A stretch of 64,000 nucleotides of DNA from Streptacidiphilus sp. P02-A3a (GCF_014084105.1 NZ_CP048289.1:2303922-2367921); one strand, 5' to 3'; positions 19,101 to 27,914 are shown, counted from the stretch's first letter. Notes: generated by a model not told the origin, from the sequence alone. Translations and numbers: made by a program.

Positions 19101-19665
19101 AGATCTGCTGGTAGGCGTCGGCGGCCTTGACCGCCTCGTCGTACTGGCCGAGGCGCAGCCGGGTCTGCACCTCGCCGGAGGGGCAGCCGGTGGTGGCGAT
19201 GATTCCCTTGGCGTTGGCGGCGATCAGCTCGCGGTCCATCCGGGGCTTCATGTAGTAGCCCTCCATCGACGCCAGCGAGGAGAGCTTGAACAGGTTCCGC
19301 AGGCCCTCGGCGTTCTGCGCCCACATGGTCATGTGGGTGTAGCGGCCGCCGCCGGAGACGTCCTTGCCGCCCTCGCCGTCGGCGCTGGCCACCCGCTGCC
19401 CGCCGGGGGCCCAGAACACCTGCTTCTTGTGGAACCGGGACTCGGGCGCCACGTACGCCTCGATGCCGATGATCGGCTTGACCCCGCCGGTCTTCTTGGC
19501 GGTCTGGAAGAACTCGTAGGCGCCGAACATGTTCCCGTGGTCCGACATGGCCACCGCGGGCATGCCCTGGCGCTCGACCTCGGCGATCAGCTTGCCGTTC
19601 TTGGCAGCTCCGTCCAGCATCGAGTACTCGGTGTGTACATGCAGGTGAACGAAGCTGTCGGCCAC
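16105..19665 (-). CDS. dnaE: DNA polymerase III alpha subunit (DnaE1)
   Basis: Catalytic subunit of the replicative polymerase, 1186 residues. It has an N-terminal PHP domain (HLHVHTEYSMLDGAAK, SDHGNMFG), then the C-family polymerase core with PGRGSAAGSIVAYL and the metal-binding PDVDIDFDD. Helix-hairpin-helix and OB-fold regions lie in the last ~250 residues (VCGLI-like region KLCGLITSVDRRINK). The start GTG at 19665 follows CCAGGAG and begins directly at the conserved VADSFVHLHVH. Length fits the family. It is a lone gene with its own terminator. Confidence 0.97.
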   Translation of the reverse strand: MADSFVHLHVHTEYSMLDGAAKNGKLIAEVERQGMPAVAMSDHGNMFGAYEFFQTAKKTGGVKPIIGIEAYVAPESRFHKKQVFWAPGGQRVASADGEGGKDVSGGGRYTHMTMWAQNAEGLRNLFKLSSLASMEGYYMKPRMDRELIAANAKGIIATTGCPSGEVQTRLRLGQYDEAVKAADAYQQIFGKENYFLELMDHGLDIERGVREDLLRLAKALDIPLLATNDSHYVTEDQADAHDNLLCVGVGKNKDDPNRFKFNGSGYYIKTSEEMRELFRELPEACDNTLAIAERIEPYDEVFTYVDRMPQFDVPEGETQASWLRHKIAEGLPRRYGDAPSQEVLDRIELEMGVISPMGFDAYFLVVADICQYARDNGIPVGPGRGSAAGSIVAYLTRITELDPLEHDLLFERFLNPERINPPDVDIDFDDRQRDQMVRYVTEKYGEAYTAQVNTFGTIKAKAAVKDANRILGYPFSMGDRITKAMPPDVMGKGVPLYALFDESHPRYSEGGEIRAMYENEPDVKKIIDTGKGIEGLTRGTGVHAAAVILSSVPLLDLIPLHKRDKDGVIITGFSYPQCEDMGLIKMDFLGLRNLGIIDHAIKIIKANRGVAVDTEKIPLDDPVTYDLLARGDTLGVFQLDGGPMRALLKLMKPTEFADISAVSALYRPGPMGMNSHTNYALRKNAMQEITPIHPELEEPLKDVLGPTYGLIVYQEQVQRAAQVLAGYSLGQADLLRRAMGKKKKEVLEQEFVPFHAGCKERGYSDEAIQAVWDVLVPFAGYAFNKSHSAAYGLVSYWTAYLKANYPAEYMAGLLTSVSDDKDKMAIYLAECRRLGIKILSPDVNESVVDFTAVGDSVRFGLKAVRNVGVPVIESLVKSRAEKGKYSSFADFLDKVELVVCNKRTVDSLIKAGAFDSLGHTRQSLVAVCETAIDSVTSLKKQQAIGQDDLFGSMDSSTDDSPSIGLDFTLDDREWPRKHLLSLEREMLGLYVSSHPLDGAEHILSRNRDTSIAELLGSGRTEGFVKLCGLITSVDRRINKAGNPWAIITIADRDGSVEVLYFPKAYQLVAHELIEDNVISVRGRLNERDGAISIFGEEMQPVDISSAEHGGKPPIQLNIPERKINPKLVAELKRTMRAHPGDVPVRLLMSGHERNVLFELGFLVDPESGFASDIKGLLGPGVWAATA

Positions 19666-19939
19666 GGGGTCTCCTGGTTCGCGGACTGGGGGAGGCACCC
19701 ACTTTAGTCCCGCCCGCCCCACGACTCGCCGGGCGTCGGCGAGCGCGCCCCGATCGGGCGGCGCGGAGGCGGAGTCATCGTTCGGGTGGGAGACGCGGCG
19801 GCGGCGCGGATGGCTACCGAATGTGTCCGAGTGGTGGCCTAGGGTGTCCGTGGTCGGGTGTCCGGCGCCGCGTCGCCGGTGCCCCGGCCTGCCCGTGGCA
19901 CGCGCTCCGCGTGGCGGGCCTCTTCGTCAGGAGGATCCC

Positions 19940-20836
19940 ATGAGGAAGTCGGCAGGGCTGATGGCGGTGGCGGCGCTGGTCGCCGGGGCGACGGTGGCGA
20001 GTTCGGCGGTCGCGACCGCCGCCACCGGCCGACTGCGGAGCGTGTCGGGCGACGGCGGCAACCGGATCGGCATCGTCCAGGGCAACGGCGACGCGAACGT
20101 CAAGGAGGGCGGGCTGAGCGCGCCCTGGGTCCTGGAGTCCGGGAACGTCAAGCAGGTCGTGCTCGCCGGCGACCGGATCGGCGTGCTGGAGGACAACGGC
20201 GTCGCCTGGGTCAAGGAGGGCGGGCTGAGCGCGGGCTGGGTCCGTGAGTCCGCGAACGTCAAGCAGCTGGCGCTGTCCGGCAACCGGATCGGCGTGGTCC
20301 AGGGCAACGGCGTCGCCTGGGTGAAGGAGGGCGGGCTGAGCGCGGGCTGGGTCCAGCAGACCGGGAACGTCACCGACCTGGAGCTCTCCGGCAACCGGAT
20401 CGGCGTGGTCCAGGGCAACGGCGAGGCGTACGTCAAGGAGGGCGGGCTGGGCGCCGGCTGGGTCAACGAGGCGGGCGACGTCAAGCGGATCCGGCTCTCC
20501 GGCAACCGGATCGGCGTGCTCAAGGGCGACGGCGGCGCGTTCGTGAAGGAGGGCGGGCTGAGCGCGGCCTGGGTCGACGAGGCCGCCGGTGTCGTCCAGC
20601 TGGAGCTCTCCGGCAACCGGATCGGGGTGCTCAAGGACCAGGGCCAGGCGTACGTCAAGGAGGGCGGGCTCAGCGCCGGCTGGGTCGACCAGGCCGGGAA
20701 CGTCATCCAGATCGCGCTGTCCGGCAACCGGATCGGCGTGGTGAAGGACGACGGCGTGGCCTGGGTCAAGGAGGGCGGCCTCAGCGCCGGTTGGGTCGAG
20801 GAGGCCTCCAGGGTCACCGAGCTCGCGTTCTCCTGA
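19940..20836 (+). CDS. Secreted seven-repeat (probable beta-propeller) protein
   Basis: A 298-residue protein: a signal peptide (residues 1 to about 28, cleavage near ATA-ATG) and, after a short linker, exactly seven tandem 37-residue repeats (residues 40-298) ending at the last residue. Consensus per repeat: GNRIGVVxxxGxAWVKEGGLSAGWV, then a variable helper segment and LxLS. Seven equal beta-rich units suggest a seven-bladed propeller, as in lectin-like or WD-type folds, but I do not recognise a named family. ATG is preceded by a clear AGGAGG site. A terminator at 20846-20872 closes the gene. Carbohydrate or protein binding outside the cell is only an inference. Confidence 0.82.
   Translation: MRKSAGLMAVAALVAGATVASSAVATAATGRLRSVSGDGGNRIGIVQGNGDANVKEGGLSAPWVLESGNVKQVVLAGDRIGVLEDNGVAWVKEGGLSAGWVRESANVKQLALSGNRIGVVQGNGVAWVKEGGLSAGWVQQTGNVTDLELSGNRIGVVQGNGEAYVKEGGLGAGWVNEAGDVKRIRLSGNRIGVLKGDGGAFVKEGGLSAAWVDEAAGVVQLELSGNRIGVLKDQGQAYVKEGGLSAGWVDQAGNVIQIALSGNRIGVVKDDGVAWVKEGGLSAGWVEEASRVTELAFS
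20057..20833 (+). repeat. Seven tandem 111-bp repeats
   Basis: Seven in-frame units of exactly 111 bases, without spacers, make up the body of the secreted repeat protein. The block coding for VKEGGLSAGWV is the best conserved part, while codons 8-12 and the block before LxLS vary. Confidence 0.9.
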
Positions 20837-20845
20837 GCGCTGCTG

Positions 20846-20872
20846 GGGGCGCGCGGTGACCCCGCGCGCCCC
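20846..20872. terminator. Bidirectional terminator between convergent genes
   Basis: Perfect 11-bp stem GGGGCGCGCGG / CCGCGCGCCCC with a five-base loop, between the repeat-protein stop and the stop of the DUF2567-like gene on the other strand. Confidence 0.8.
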
Positions 20873-20880
20873 GGGCCGGG

Positions 20881-21660
20881 CTACGGCGTGTCGCCGCTGC
20901 CGCCGCTGTCACCGCTGCCGCTGTCGGGCTTGCGCAGCGGGTCGTGGCCGTCGCCGCGGCTCTGGACGCGGGTGACGTCGGGCGCCTCGGCGGGTGCCAC
21001 GGGGGGTACGGCGTCCGGCCCGGCGTCGGGTCCCGCCCCGGGCGTCCCGGCGGGCGTCCCGGCGGGCGCGTCGGCCGTGGGCGGGCCCCAGAGGGTGACC
21101 TCGGTGACCGGCTTCGGGGTGAACAGGCCGGTCAGCGCGACCAGCGCGAGCAGCGCGGCGGCCGGCCAGGCCAGCAGCACCGCCTTGGCGGTCAGCGCCA
21201 GCGGGCCGTGGAAGGTGCGGCCGAGCGGCACCGACTTGGCGGTGGCGAAGATGTTGGAGCTCGGGCCGAGGGCCACGCCCAGCTTCCAGGCGAGGTAGCC
21301 GCCGAGCAGGCCGCCCAGCGCCAGGCCGAGGACCACCCCCAGGCCGCCCTCGCGGGCGCGGCTGCGCCAGTAGGCCAGACCGCCGGTGACCAGGCCGCAG
21401 ACCAGGCCGATGACGCCGAAGTACATGTCGGCGGCGATGGACTGCTCACCCTCGGGATTCAGCAGGTAGATGGCCTGGCTGTCCGCGTACAGCGGCACCG
21501 TGGGAGCCACCCAGTGCCAGATCAGGCCCATCAGCAGCCCCAGCAGGGCGGAGCCCGCCAGCAGCGCGGCGCCGATCAGCAGCTCGGTCCGCAGGGCGTA
21601 CGACCGGGACCGCTGGTGGGCCTCGGGCGCGGTCTCGGGGTGGATGTCGGGTGCGGTCAC
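20881..21660 (-). CDS. DUF2567-like membrane protein
   Basis: A 259-residue protein with four hydrophobic segments (residues about 28-50, 78-98, 108-125 and 158-182). An external loop follows the first segment (PLYADSQAIYLLNPEGEQSIAADMYF). The C-terminal ~75 residues are Pro/Gly/Asp-rich and disordered. The loop and segment order resemble the DUF2567 family found at this locus in streptomycetes; that name is from memory. Start GTG. It lies 21 bases after the ABC-2 permease gene and probably shares its transcript. Function is unknown. Confidence 0.7.
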   Translation of the reverse strand: MTAPDIHPETAPEAHQRSRSYALRTELLIGAALLAGSALLGLLMGLIWHWVAPTVPLYADSQAIYLLNPEGEQSIAADMYFGVIGLVCGLVTGGLAYWRSRAREGGLGVVLGLALGGLLGGYLAWKLGVALGPSSNIFATAKSVPLGRTFHGPLALTAKAVLLAWPAAALLALVALTGLFTPKPVTEVTLWGPPTADAPAGTPAGTPGAGPDAGPDAVPPVAPAEAPDVTRVQSRGDGHDPLRKPDSGSGDSGGSGDTP

Positions 21661-21681
21661 CGCGTCATCGTCCCACGGACC

Positions 21682-22479
21682 TCAGCTCCGGGTCGCCGCA
21701 CGTCGGTAGGCCCAGGTCGACAGTGCCAGTGAGATCACTCCGACGGCCGCGCAGACCCCCAGATCGGCGCCGACCGCGGCCCAGTCCGGGCGCCCGGCGA
21801 AGCTCCGCGCCAGCGCGTCCACGCCGTAGGTGGAGGGCAGCAGGTCGCGGATCCAGCGGACCGCCTCCGGCAGGTGGCCCGGCGGCAGCACGCCCAGCAG
21901 CAGCGCCGCCGACATCCCCAGCTGGCCCAGCAGGGTGGCGATCTCCTGCCGGTTCGCCAGCAGCCCGCAGGCCGCGCCGACCCCCGACAGCGCCGCCCCG
22001 GACAGCGGCACCACCAGCAGCAGCACCCACAGGTGCACCCAGGACAGCTGGAACAGCGCGCAGCCCGCCGCCGCCGTCAGCAGCGTCCCCGGGACGGTGA
22101 ACGAGGCGTACGCCGCCGCCGTGCCGAGCACCACCGAGGCCGCCGGGACCGGCAGCGTCGCGTAGTGGTCGAGCCCGCCGGAGGCGCGCAGCCGACCGAA
22201 GTACTGCGCCAGCAGGTTCAGCGCGACGAAGGCCACCACCAGCACGCTCGACCCGGCGACGACGTCCCGTGCCGCCCCGGTGTCGGCGGGTCCGGTGCCG
22301 ACCACGCCGCGCATCATCACCATGATCCCGAGCGACTGGAAGACCGCCACGAACAGCAGCGGGATCCGGGAGACCCGGGCCCGGGAGAGCTGCGCCCGGT
22401 AGACCGCGTCCAGCGAGGACAGCAGCTCGGCGCGGGGGGCGAGCCCGGCCGGTGCGACGGCGGTGGTGGCCGTAGTCAT
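21682..22479 (-). CDS. ABC-2 type transporter permease
   Basis: Six-segment membrane subunit of 265 residues, hydrophobic segments at about 40-60, 75-100, 115-140, 150-170, 178-200 and 235-258. It is typical of the ABC-2 exporters that move drugs, lipids or polysaccharides. The motif DLLPSTYGVDALARSF near the end matches the family. The ATPase gene lies 70 bases upstream in the same direction and supplies the energy-coupling partner. Substrate unknown. Start ATG at 22479. Confidence 0.88.
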   Translation of the reverse strand: MTTATTAVAPAGLAPRAELLSSLDAVYRAQLSRARVSRIPLLFVAVFQSLGIMVMMRGVVGTGPADTGAARDVVAGSSVLVVAFVALNLLAQYFGRLRASGGLDHYATLPVPAASVVLGTAAAYASFTVPGTLLTAAAGCALFQLSWVHLWVLLLVVPLSGAALSGVGAACGLLANRQEIATLLGQLGMSAALLLGVLPPGHLPEAVRWIRDLLPSTYGVDALARSFAGRPDWAAVGADLGVCAAVGVISLALSTWAYRRAATRS

Positions 22480-22549
22480 GTCGCGTGTCTTCCCGGGGCT
22501 TCGAGGTCTTCGGTGGGGTCGGGGCCTTCGATGGGGTCGGCTTCTTCGG

Positions 22550-23542
22550 TCATTTCGCGAGTCCTTCGTGGCGTCCGCCGAGCAGCAGGTAGACGTCCTC
22601 CAGACTGGGCGTGCTCAGCGAGAAGTCGTCCAGGGCGGCGAAGGCCGGGCCGGAGGTGACCTGCGCGACCAGCTCCCGCGCCTCGTCCGGGTCGGCCCGG
22701 ACCGTCCAGCGCCGTCCCGAGCGTACGGCGCGTCCGGCCAGTGCGGCCACCAGCGGCAGGCCCAGCGGCGGCTCCTCGCGCCACACCAGGTCCAGCCGGA
22801 CGTCGCCGTCGACCAGGGTCTTCAGGCCGCCGGGCGTGTCGCAGGCGATGATCCGGCCCTCGTCCACCACCGCGACCCGGTCCAGCACCGTCTCCGCCTC
22901 GATCACGTTGTGGGTGACCAGGATCACGGTGGTGCCGCTGGCGGCGCGGCGGCGCTCGACGGCCGCCCAGACCGACCGCCGGGCGACCGGGTCCATGCCG
23001 GTGGTGGGCTCGTCCAGGACCAGCAGCGGGCGCTCGCCGACCAGCGCGGTGGCGAAGCAGGCCAGCCGCCGCTGCCCGCCGGAGAGCTTGGCCAGCGGGC
23101 GCGCCGCCAGCGGTTCGAGCCCCAGCTCGGCCAGCACCGCGTCGCGGGCGGCCCGGGCCTGGGCGAGGCCCAGGCCACGCAGCCGGGCGGTGCTCTCCAC
23201 CGCCAGCGACACGGTCAGCTCGTCCAGCGCGGTGGACTCCTGGCCGAGGTACGCCAGCAGCCGCGAGGCCAGCTCCGGGTGGCGCACGATGTCGTGCCCG
23301 AGGACGTCGATGCTGCCGCTGTCGGGCCGCAGCAGCCCGGTCAGCTGGCGCACCAGCGTGGACTTCCCGGCGCCGTTCGGCCCGAGCAGTCCGAACACCT
23401 CGCCGCGCCGCACGTCCAGCGAGATCCCGGCGTTGGCGTGCACGGTCCGCGCCTTGGCGCCGCGCCCGGTGCGGTAGTCCTTGACGAGGTCGCGGACGCG
23501 GCAGCAGTCGTCGTCGGTACCGGCGTTCTCGCTGCGCATCAC
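22550..23542 (-). CDS. ABC transporter ATP-binding protein
   Basis: A 330-residue nucleotide-binding subunit: Walker A GPNGAGKST near residue 54, Q-loop LGQES, signature LSGGQRR, Walker B LLVLDEPTTGMD and switch His in VTHNV. A C-terminal ~90-residue extension (about 235-325) is of the DrrA/CcmA kind. It pairs with the permease downstream. GTG at 23542 is followed at once by an ATG at 23539; either can start. The NYN-domain gene ends 23 bases upstream, so it may be part of one operon. Confidence 0.92.
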   Translation of the reverse strand: MMRSENAGTDDDCCRVRDLVKDYRTGRGAKARTVHANAGISLDVRRGEVFGLLGPNGAGKSTLVRQLTGLLRPDSGSIDVLGHDIVRHPELASRLLAYLGQESTALDELTVSLAVESTARLRGLGLAQARAARDAVLAELGLEPLAARPLAKLSGGQRRLACFATALVGERPLLVLDEPTTGMDPVARRSVWAAVERRRAASGTTVILVTHNVIEAETVLDRVAVVDEGRIIACDTPGGLKTLVDGDVRLDLVWREEPPLGLPLVAALAGRAVRSGRRWTVRADPDEARELVAQVTSGPAFAALDDFSLSTPSLEDVYLLLGGRHEGLAK

Positions 23543-23565
23543 AGGCGACGACGATACAGCGGAGG

Positions 23566-24795
23566 CTAGCCCTCCACTCCCGCGCCCTCACCCCCGGGGA
23601 CGCGGGTGGCGATCTCCCGCCAGAAACCCGCGCGGATGGCGTAACGGTCGTGCTCGTCGATCTGGTCGTCCTTGTGCGCCAGCAGTCCGAACCGGGCGGC
23701 GTAGCGCAGCAGCTCGCCGTCGACCCGGTGCGGCACCCGCGGGTAGTCGCTCCACAGCCCGGACAGCCGGGCCGGGTCGCCGAGGCGCTCGGTCCAGCGC
23801 CGGGCGAAGACCTGGCCGACCTCGGTCGGGTCGCCGCCGACGGTGGTGATGTCCTCCTCCCGGTCCGCCCACTTCTGTTCGGCGGTGGTGAGCTGGGCGA
23901 GCGTCGGCAGCGAGTCGCCGGGGCCGCTGTCGCCGAGCCGGTCGACCCAGCCCCGGTCGGAGGACCAGCGCAGGGTGGACGGGGTGGCCGGGGGCGGCGC
24001 GGGCGCGGGCCGCCCGGCGCCGATCCCGGCGGCGATCTCCTTGGGCGTCGGCACCTTGTGCGGCGCGGGCTTGTCCTCCGGGGCGCGCTCGTGCGGCTCG
24101 GCCAGCTCCGGGCGGCCGGGCCCGGAGAGCTCGGCCAGCTCGGCCGTGGCGTCCGGGGCCGGTTCCACCGGGCGCGGCGCGGACAGGATCTTGGCGATGT
24201 CGGGGCGCGGATCGGCCGGGGCGCAGGTCGCCACCGGCTCCTTGGCCCGGATCGAGCAGGTGATCCACTCCCGGTCCAGCACCCGGCGCTCGTCCGCCTC
24301 GGCGACCAGGTCCTCGGACTGGTTGAAGTCGCCGTCGGCGGCCTGGACCGCCCACAGGTGCACCGCCACGCCGTAGTCCTTGGCGGCGGTCATCCCCGGC
24401 AGCAGGTCGCCGTCGCCGGTGACCAGCACCACGTCGGCGCAGGCCCGGTTGCGGGCCAGCTCCGACAGCTCCGCGTGCATCGCGGCGTCCACGCCCTTCT
24501 GCACCATCCGGCCGTCGGCCCGGGTGAGCGCCCCCAGGCGGACGGTGACCCTGGGCATCACCCGCAGTCGCCGGTGGTCGGGCATCGGTCTTCGGTCGGG
24601 GGCGGCGTCGAACCAGTAGATGCGCAGCAGCGGCAGCCCGGTCTCCGCCTCGGCCCGCTCCCGCAGCAGCCGGATCAGCTCGGCGTGCTCCACCGCGATC
24701 CGTGAACGCGAGCTCTCCCCGGCCAGCAGGCTCGCGGCAGCGCCGAGCAGGTAGCCGGCATCCACCAGGACGACGCAGCGGTCCACGTGCAGCAC
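23566..24795 (-). CDS. NYN-domain (PIN-like) protein, putative RNase
   Basis: A 409-residue protein. The N-terminal NYN/LabA-type domain (residues 1 to about 175) has the acidic residues expected of a metal-dependent nuclease fold: VVLVDAGYL, KGVDAAMHAEL and DVVLVTGDGDLLPG. A Pro/Ala/Glu-rich linker (about 190-285) joins it to a conserved C-terminal helical region (about 300-405). The GTG at 24795 and the GTG at 24786 are both possible; GAGG is better spaced for the second. RNA cleavage is inferred from the fold family. It is first in a leftward run with the ABC exporter. Confidence 0.85.
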   Translation of the reverse strand: MLHVDRCVVLVDAGYLLGAAASLLAGESSRSRIAVEHAELIRLLRERAEAETGLPLLRIYWFDAAPDRRPMPDHRRLRVMPRVTVRLGALTRADGRMVQKGVDAAMHAELSELARNRACADVVLVTGDGDLLPGMTAAKDYGVAVHLWAVQAADGDFNQSEDLVAEADERRVLDREWITCSIRAKEPVATCAPADPRPDIAKILSAPRPVEPAPDATAELAELSGPGRPELAEPHERAPEDKPAPHKVPTPKEIAAGIGAGRPAPAPPPATPSTLRWSSDRGWVDRLGDSGPGDSLPTLAQLTTAEQKWADREEDITTVGGDPTEVGQVFARRWTERLGDPARLSGLWSDYPRVPHRVDGELLRYAARFGLLAHKDDQIDEHDRYAIRAGFWREIATRVPGGEGAGVEG

Positions 24796-24973
24796 CTCGT
24801 TCCGTTCGGCAATCAGTCAGCTGTCGCGACGCGGCCGGGCGGACCGGGTGATCCCTCCGCCGAGCTGTTCCGATGCCCATACCCAGCCCGATGGCCAGGT
24901 ATCCGACCCGTACGGGGGACAATGGCGTCCGTCCGGGGGACCAGCCGGCAGTAGAAACAGGTGCTTGCAGACC

Positions 24974-25738
24974 ATGCGCAGACGTTCAGCCGTGCTGCTG
25001 GTGTCGGGAGTCCTCGCTGTGGGCGGGATCCTGCTGCCGTCGATCCAGCAGCAGGCCTCGCACGGTGACACGAGAATCCTGAGCGTGGTCGTCAACGGCG
25101 GGAAACCGATCGTGCTCGGCGCCTCCGGCAGCGCGGACTTCGGCTTCACGGTCACCGCCGAGGACAAGTCCGGGATCAAGTCGGTCGACAGCATCGGCAT
25201 CTGGAGCGCCAACTACGGCATCCTGGTGCCCTCGAAGGCGAGCTGCCGGGCCACCTCGAAGACCGTCTCGGTGTGCACCGGGACCTCCTCGGTGAGCGTC
25301 CCCAAGCGGCAGATCTACGACGACATGGCCGGGTCCTGGTTCGTCCAGGCCACCGCCAACGCCAACGACGGCGACAAGCGCACCGCGGAGAAGGCCGGGC
25401 GGTTCAAGATCCTCAAGCAGGTGACGGCCACCCTCTACGGAGCGACCACGCCGGTGGCCAAGGGGCAGCCGTTCTCGGTCAGCGGGCAGCTGCTGAAGCC
25501 GGACTGGAAGACCCAGCAGATGGTCGCCAACCCCGGCGCGAAGGCGCTGCTGGAGTTCTGCACGGTGCCGAGCTGCGCCAGGACCAAGGTGGTGGCCACC
25601 ACCAAGGCCAACAGCGCCGGGAACGTGTCGGTGACCGTCCGGGCCGCCCGGACCGGCACCTACCTGTGGGTCTCCCCGGCCACCTTCTGGTCCGCCGCGG
25701 CCGCCTCGCAACAGGTGCAGGTCGAGGTGAACCCCTAG
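24974..25738 (+). CDS. Secreted protein, DUF5707-like N-terminal part
   Basis: A 254-residue exported protein. A signal peptide (MRRRSAVLLVSGVLAVGGILLPS) is followed by an Ig-like beta-rich region (about 35-150; FTVTAEDKSGIKSV, CRATSKTVSVCT) that weakly resembles DUF5707, and then a second beta-rich module (about 155-254, VTATLYGATTPVAKGQPFSVSG) like bacterial Ig-type repeats. Four Cys occur in two pairs, fitting extracellular disulphides. The ribosome site is weak. Function unknown; the family name is tentative. It converges with the LON-domain gene, 11 bases apart. Confidence 0.7.
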   Translation: MRRRSAVLLVSGVLAVGGILLPSIQQQASHGDTRILSVVVNGGKPIVLGASGSADFGFTVTAEDKSGIKSVDSIGIWSANYGILVPSKASCRATSKTVSVCTGTSSVSVPKRQIYDDMAGSWFVQATANANDGDKRTAEKAGRFKILKQVTATLYGATTPVAKGQPFSVSGQLLKPDWKTQQMVANPGAKALLEFCTVPSCARTKVVATTKANSAGNVSVTVRAARTGTYLWVSPATFWSAAAASQQVQVEVNP

Positions 25739-25749
25739 GCCCGGCCCAC

Positions 25750-26460
25750 TCAGTTCGGGTGGAAGGTCTGCCGGGCCAGCTCCACCGCCGGCAGCGAGGG
25801 CAGTTTGGCCAGTACCGCCGTCTCCCGCCGCAGCAGCTCCAGCTCGGCGGTCAGCCGGGTGCTGGCGGTGTCCGCGGCGAGCAGCCGCTGCTTGTCCCGC
25901 AGGGTCAGCACGGACGCGGCGGCCACCAGGTACGACAGCACCATCGGATCGTCCGGCAGCTCCTGCACCCCGGCGACGCTGGCCTCGCGGGCCCCCGCCA
26001 GTCGCCGCTGGTACGCCCGGAAGGTCCGCTCCACGCCCTGCGCCAGCGCCCCGGCCTCCGGCCCGGCCTCCTCCACCACCCGCTCCACCTCGGCGGTCAG
26101 GTAGGGGCCCGAGGTGTCGTACGACAGCGTGCGGAACCGGGTGGTCCCGGTCACCAGCAGGTCGTAGCCGCCGTCCGGGCGGGACTCGGCGGAGGCGACC
26201 TCGGCGGTGCAGCCCACGTCGAACAGCGACCGCGCCGGGTCCGCGCCGAGCCCGGCCAGCGCCGGGTTGCCGCCCTCGACGCCGGTGGGGGCCACCTCCT
26301 GGCCGTCGCGGATCGCCACCACGCCGAAGCGGTACGGCTCGGGGCCCGCGAGCAGGTCCGCGACCAGACGGCGGTAGCGCTCCTCGAAGGCCGACAGGGG
26401 CAGCACCAGGCCCGGGTAGAGCACCGTGCCGAGGGGAAAGAGGGGGAGCCGTTCCGTCAC
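25750..26460 (-). CDS. LON peptidase substrate-binding domain protein
   Basis: A 236-residue stand-alone LON N-terminal domain protein: LPLFPLGTVLYPGLVLPLSAFEERYR at the start is characteristic, and the rest is helical. It has no ATPase or protease domain, so it is not a Lon protease. Such proteins are thought to bind protein substrates, but their function is poorly known. Start GTG at 26460 has no ribosome site. A TACTCT box lies seven bases upstream, so it is probably leaderless. It is divergent from hisD, with about 130 bases between. Confidence 0.88.
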   Translation of the reverse strand: MTERLPLFPLGTVLYPGLVLPLSAFEERYRRLVADLLAGPEPYRFGVVAIRDGQEVAPTGVEGGNPALAGLGADPARSLFDVGCTAEVASAESRPDGGYDLLVTGTTRFRTLSYDTSGPYLTAEVERVVEEAGPEAGALAQGVERTFRAYQRRLAGAREASVAGVQELPDDPMVLSYLVAAASVLTLRDKQRLLAADTASTRLTAELELLRRETAVLAKLPSLPAVELARQTFHPN

Positions 26461-26591
26461 GGGCGTAAGAGTACGGCCAAGAAGGCCTCCGTCCGGCCGC
26501 AGGCCCGAACCGGTCACCGGGGGTGTCCACGCGGTGTCCCAGAGAATGGTCAGCACCAACGTGGCCTGCGGTGGCTCCGTACACTGAAGCT

Positions 26592-27914
26592 GTGATTTCG
26601 CGAATCGACCTCCGAGGCTCCACCGAAGACCTGCGCGGCAAGCTGCCGCGAGCCGAGTTCGACGTCGAGGCCGCCCTGGACAAGGTGCGGCCGATCTGCG
26701 AGGACGTCCGCCATCGCGGCGTCGCGGCGCTGATCGAGATCACCGAGCGCTTCGACGGGGTACGGCTGGACGACATCCGGGTGCCGCGGGCGGCCATCGA
26801 CGACGCCCTCGCCCAGCTCGACCCCAAGGTCAGGGCCGCGCTGGAGGAGTCCATCCGGCGGGCCAGGCTGGTCCACCGCGCGCAGCGCCGGACCGACCAC
26901 ACCACCCAGGTCGTGCCCGGTGGCACGGTCAGCGAGCGCTGGGTCCCGGTCGACCGGGTCGGCCTGTACGTGCCCGGCGGACTCGCCGTCTACCCGTCAT
27001 CCGTTGTGATGAACGTGGTCCCGGCGCAGGAGGCCGGGGTCACCTCGCTGGCGCTGTCCTCGCCGCCGCAGAAGGAGTTCGGCGGCCTGCCGCACCCGAC
27101 CATCCTGGCCGCCTGCGCGCTGCTCGGCGTGGACGAGGTGTATGCGGTCGGCGGCGCCCAGGCGGTGGCGATGTTCGCCTACGGCGCGGGCTCCTGCCAC
27201 CCGGTCAACCTGGTCACCGGCCCCGGCAACATCTGGGTCGCCGCCGCCAAGCGGCTGCTCAAGGGCGTCATCGGGATCGACGCCGAGGCCGGGCCGACCG
27301 AGATCGCGATCCTCGCCGACGCCACCGCCGACCCGGTGCACGTCGCCGCCGACCTGATCAGCCAGGCCGAGCACGACCCGATGGCCGCCTCGGTGCTGGT
27401 CACCGACTCGGTCGAGCTGGCCGACGCGGTCGCCGCCGAACTGCCGGGCCAGGTCGCCGCCACCAAGCACAGCGAGCGGATCACCGAGTCGCTGGGCGGA
27501 CGCCAGTCCGGCATCGTCCTGGTCGACTCGCTGGAGCAGGGCCTGGAGGTGGTCAACGCCTACGCCGCCGAGCACCTGGAGATCCAGACCGCCGACGCCG
27601 CCGCCGTCGCCGCCCGGGTCCGCAACGCGGGCGCGGTCTTCGTCGGCGCCTACGCGCCGGTCTCGCTCGGCGACTACGCGGCCGGGTCCAACCACGTGCT
27701 GCCGACCGGCGGCTGCGCCTGCCACTCCTCCGGCCTGAGCGTGCAGTCCTTCCTGCGCGGGATCCACGTGGTCGAGTACAGCCGCGAGGCCCTGGCCGAG
27801 GTCGCCGGGCACGTGGTCACCCTCGCCGACGCCGAGGACCTGCCCGGGCACGGCGCCGCCGTGCGCGCCCGCTTCGACTGGACAGTCCCTGAGGCATCGG
27901 AGCCGGACGCATGA
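26592..27914 (+). CDS. hisD: Histidinol dehydrogenase
   Basis: Catalyses the last two steps of histidine synthesis, L-histidinol to L-histidine with two NAD+. The 440-residue enzyme has [44 protein letters not shown] and the AEHLEI block with catalytic Glu/His. The start GTG at 26592 (VISRIDLRG) sits six bases after a TACACT box and lacks a ribosome site, so it is probably leaderless and heads the his operon. Its TGA overlaps the hisC ATG in ATGA. Confidence 0.97.
   Translation: MISRIDLRGSTEDLRGKLPRAEFDVEAALDKVRPICEDVRHRGVAALIEITERFDGVRLDDIRVPRAAIDDALAQLDPKVRAALEESIRRARLVHRAQRRTDHTTQVVPGGTVSERWVPVDRVGLYVPGGLAVYPSSVVMNVVPAQEAGVTSLALSSPPQKEFGGLPHPTILAACALLGVDEVYAVGGAQAVAMFAYGAGSCHPVNLVTGPGNIWVAAAKRLLKGVIGIDAEAGPTEIAILADATADPVHVAADLISQAEHDPMAASVLVTDSVELADAVAAELPGQVAATKHSERITESLGGRQSGIVLVDSLEQGLEVVNAYAAEHLEIQTADAAAVAARVRNAGAVFVGAYAPVSLGDYAAGSNHVLPTGGCACHSSGLSVQSFLRGIHVVEYSREALAEVAGHVVTLADAEDLPGHGAAVRARFDWTVPEASEPDA

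Noticed and set aside
16030-19707. 1225-codon ORF on the plus strand opposite dnaE
   Set aside because: Typical GC-bias shadow: low-complexity Val/Gly/Asp/Arg/His translation with no family motif, while dnaE on the other strand is fully conserved.
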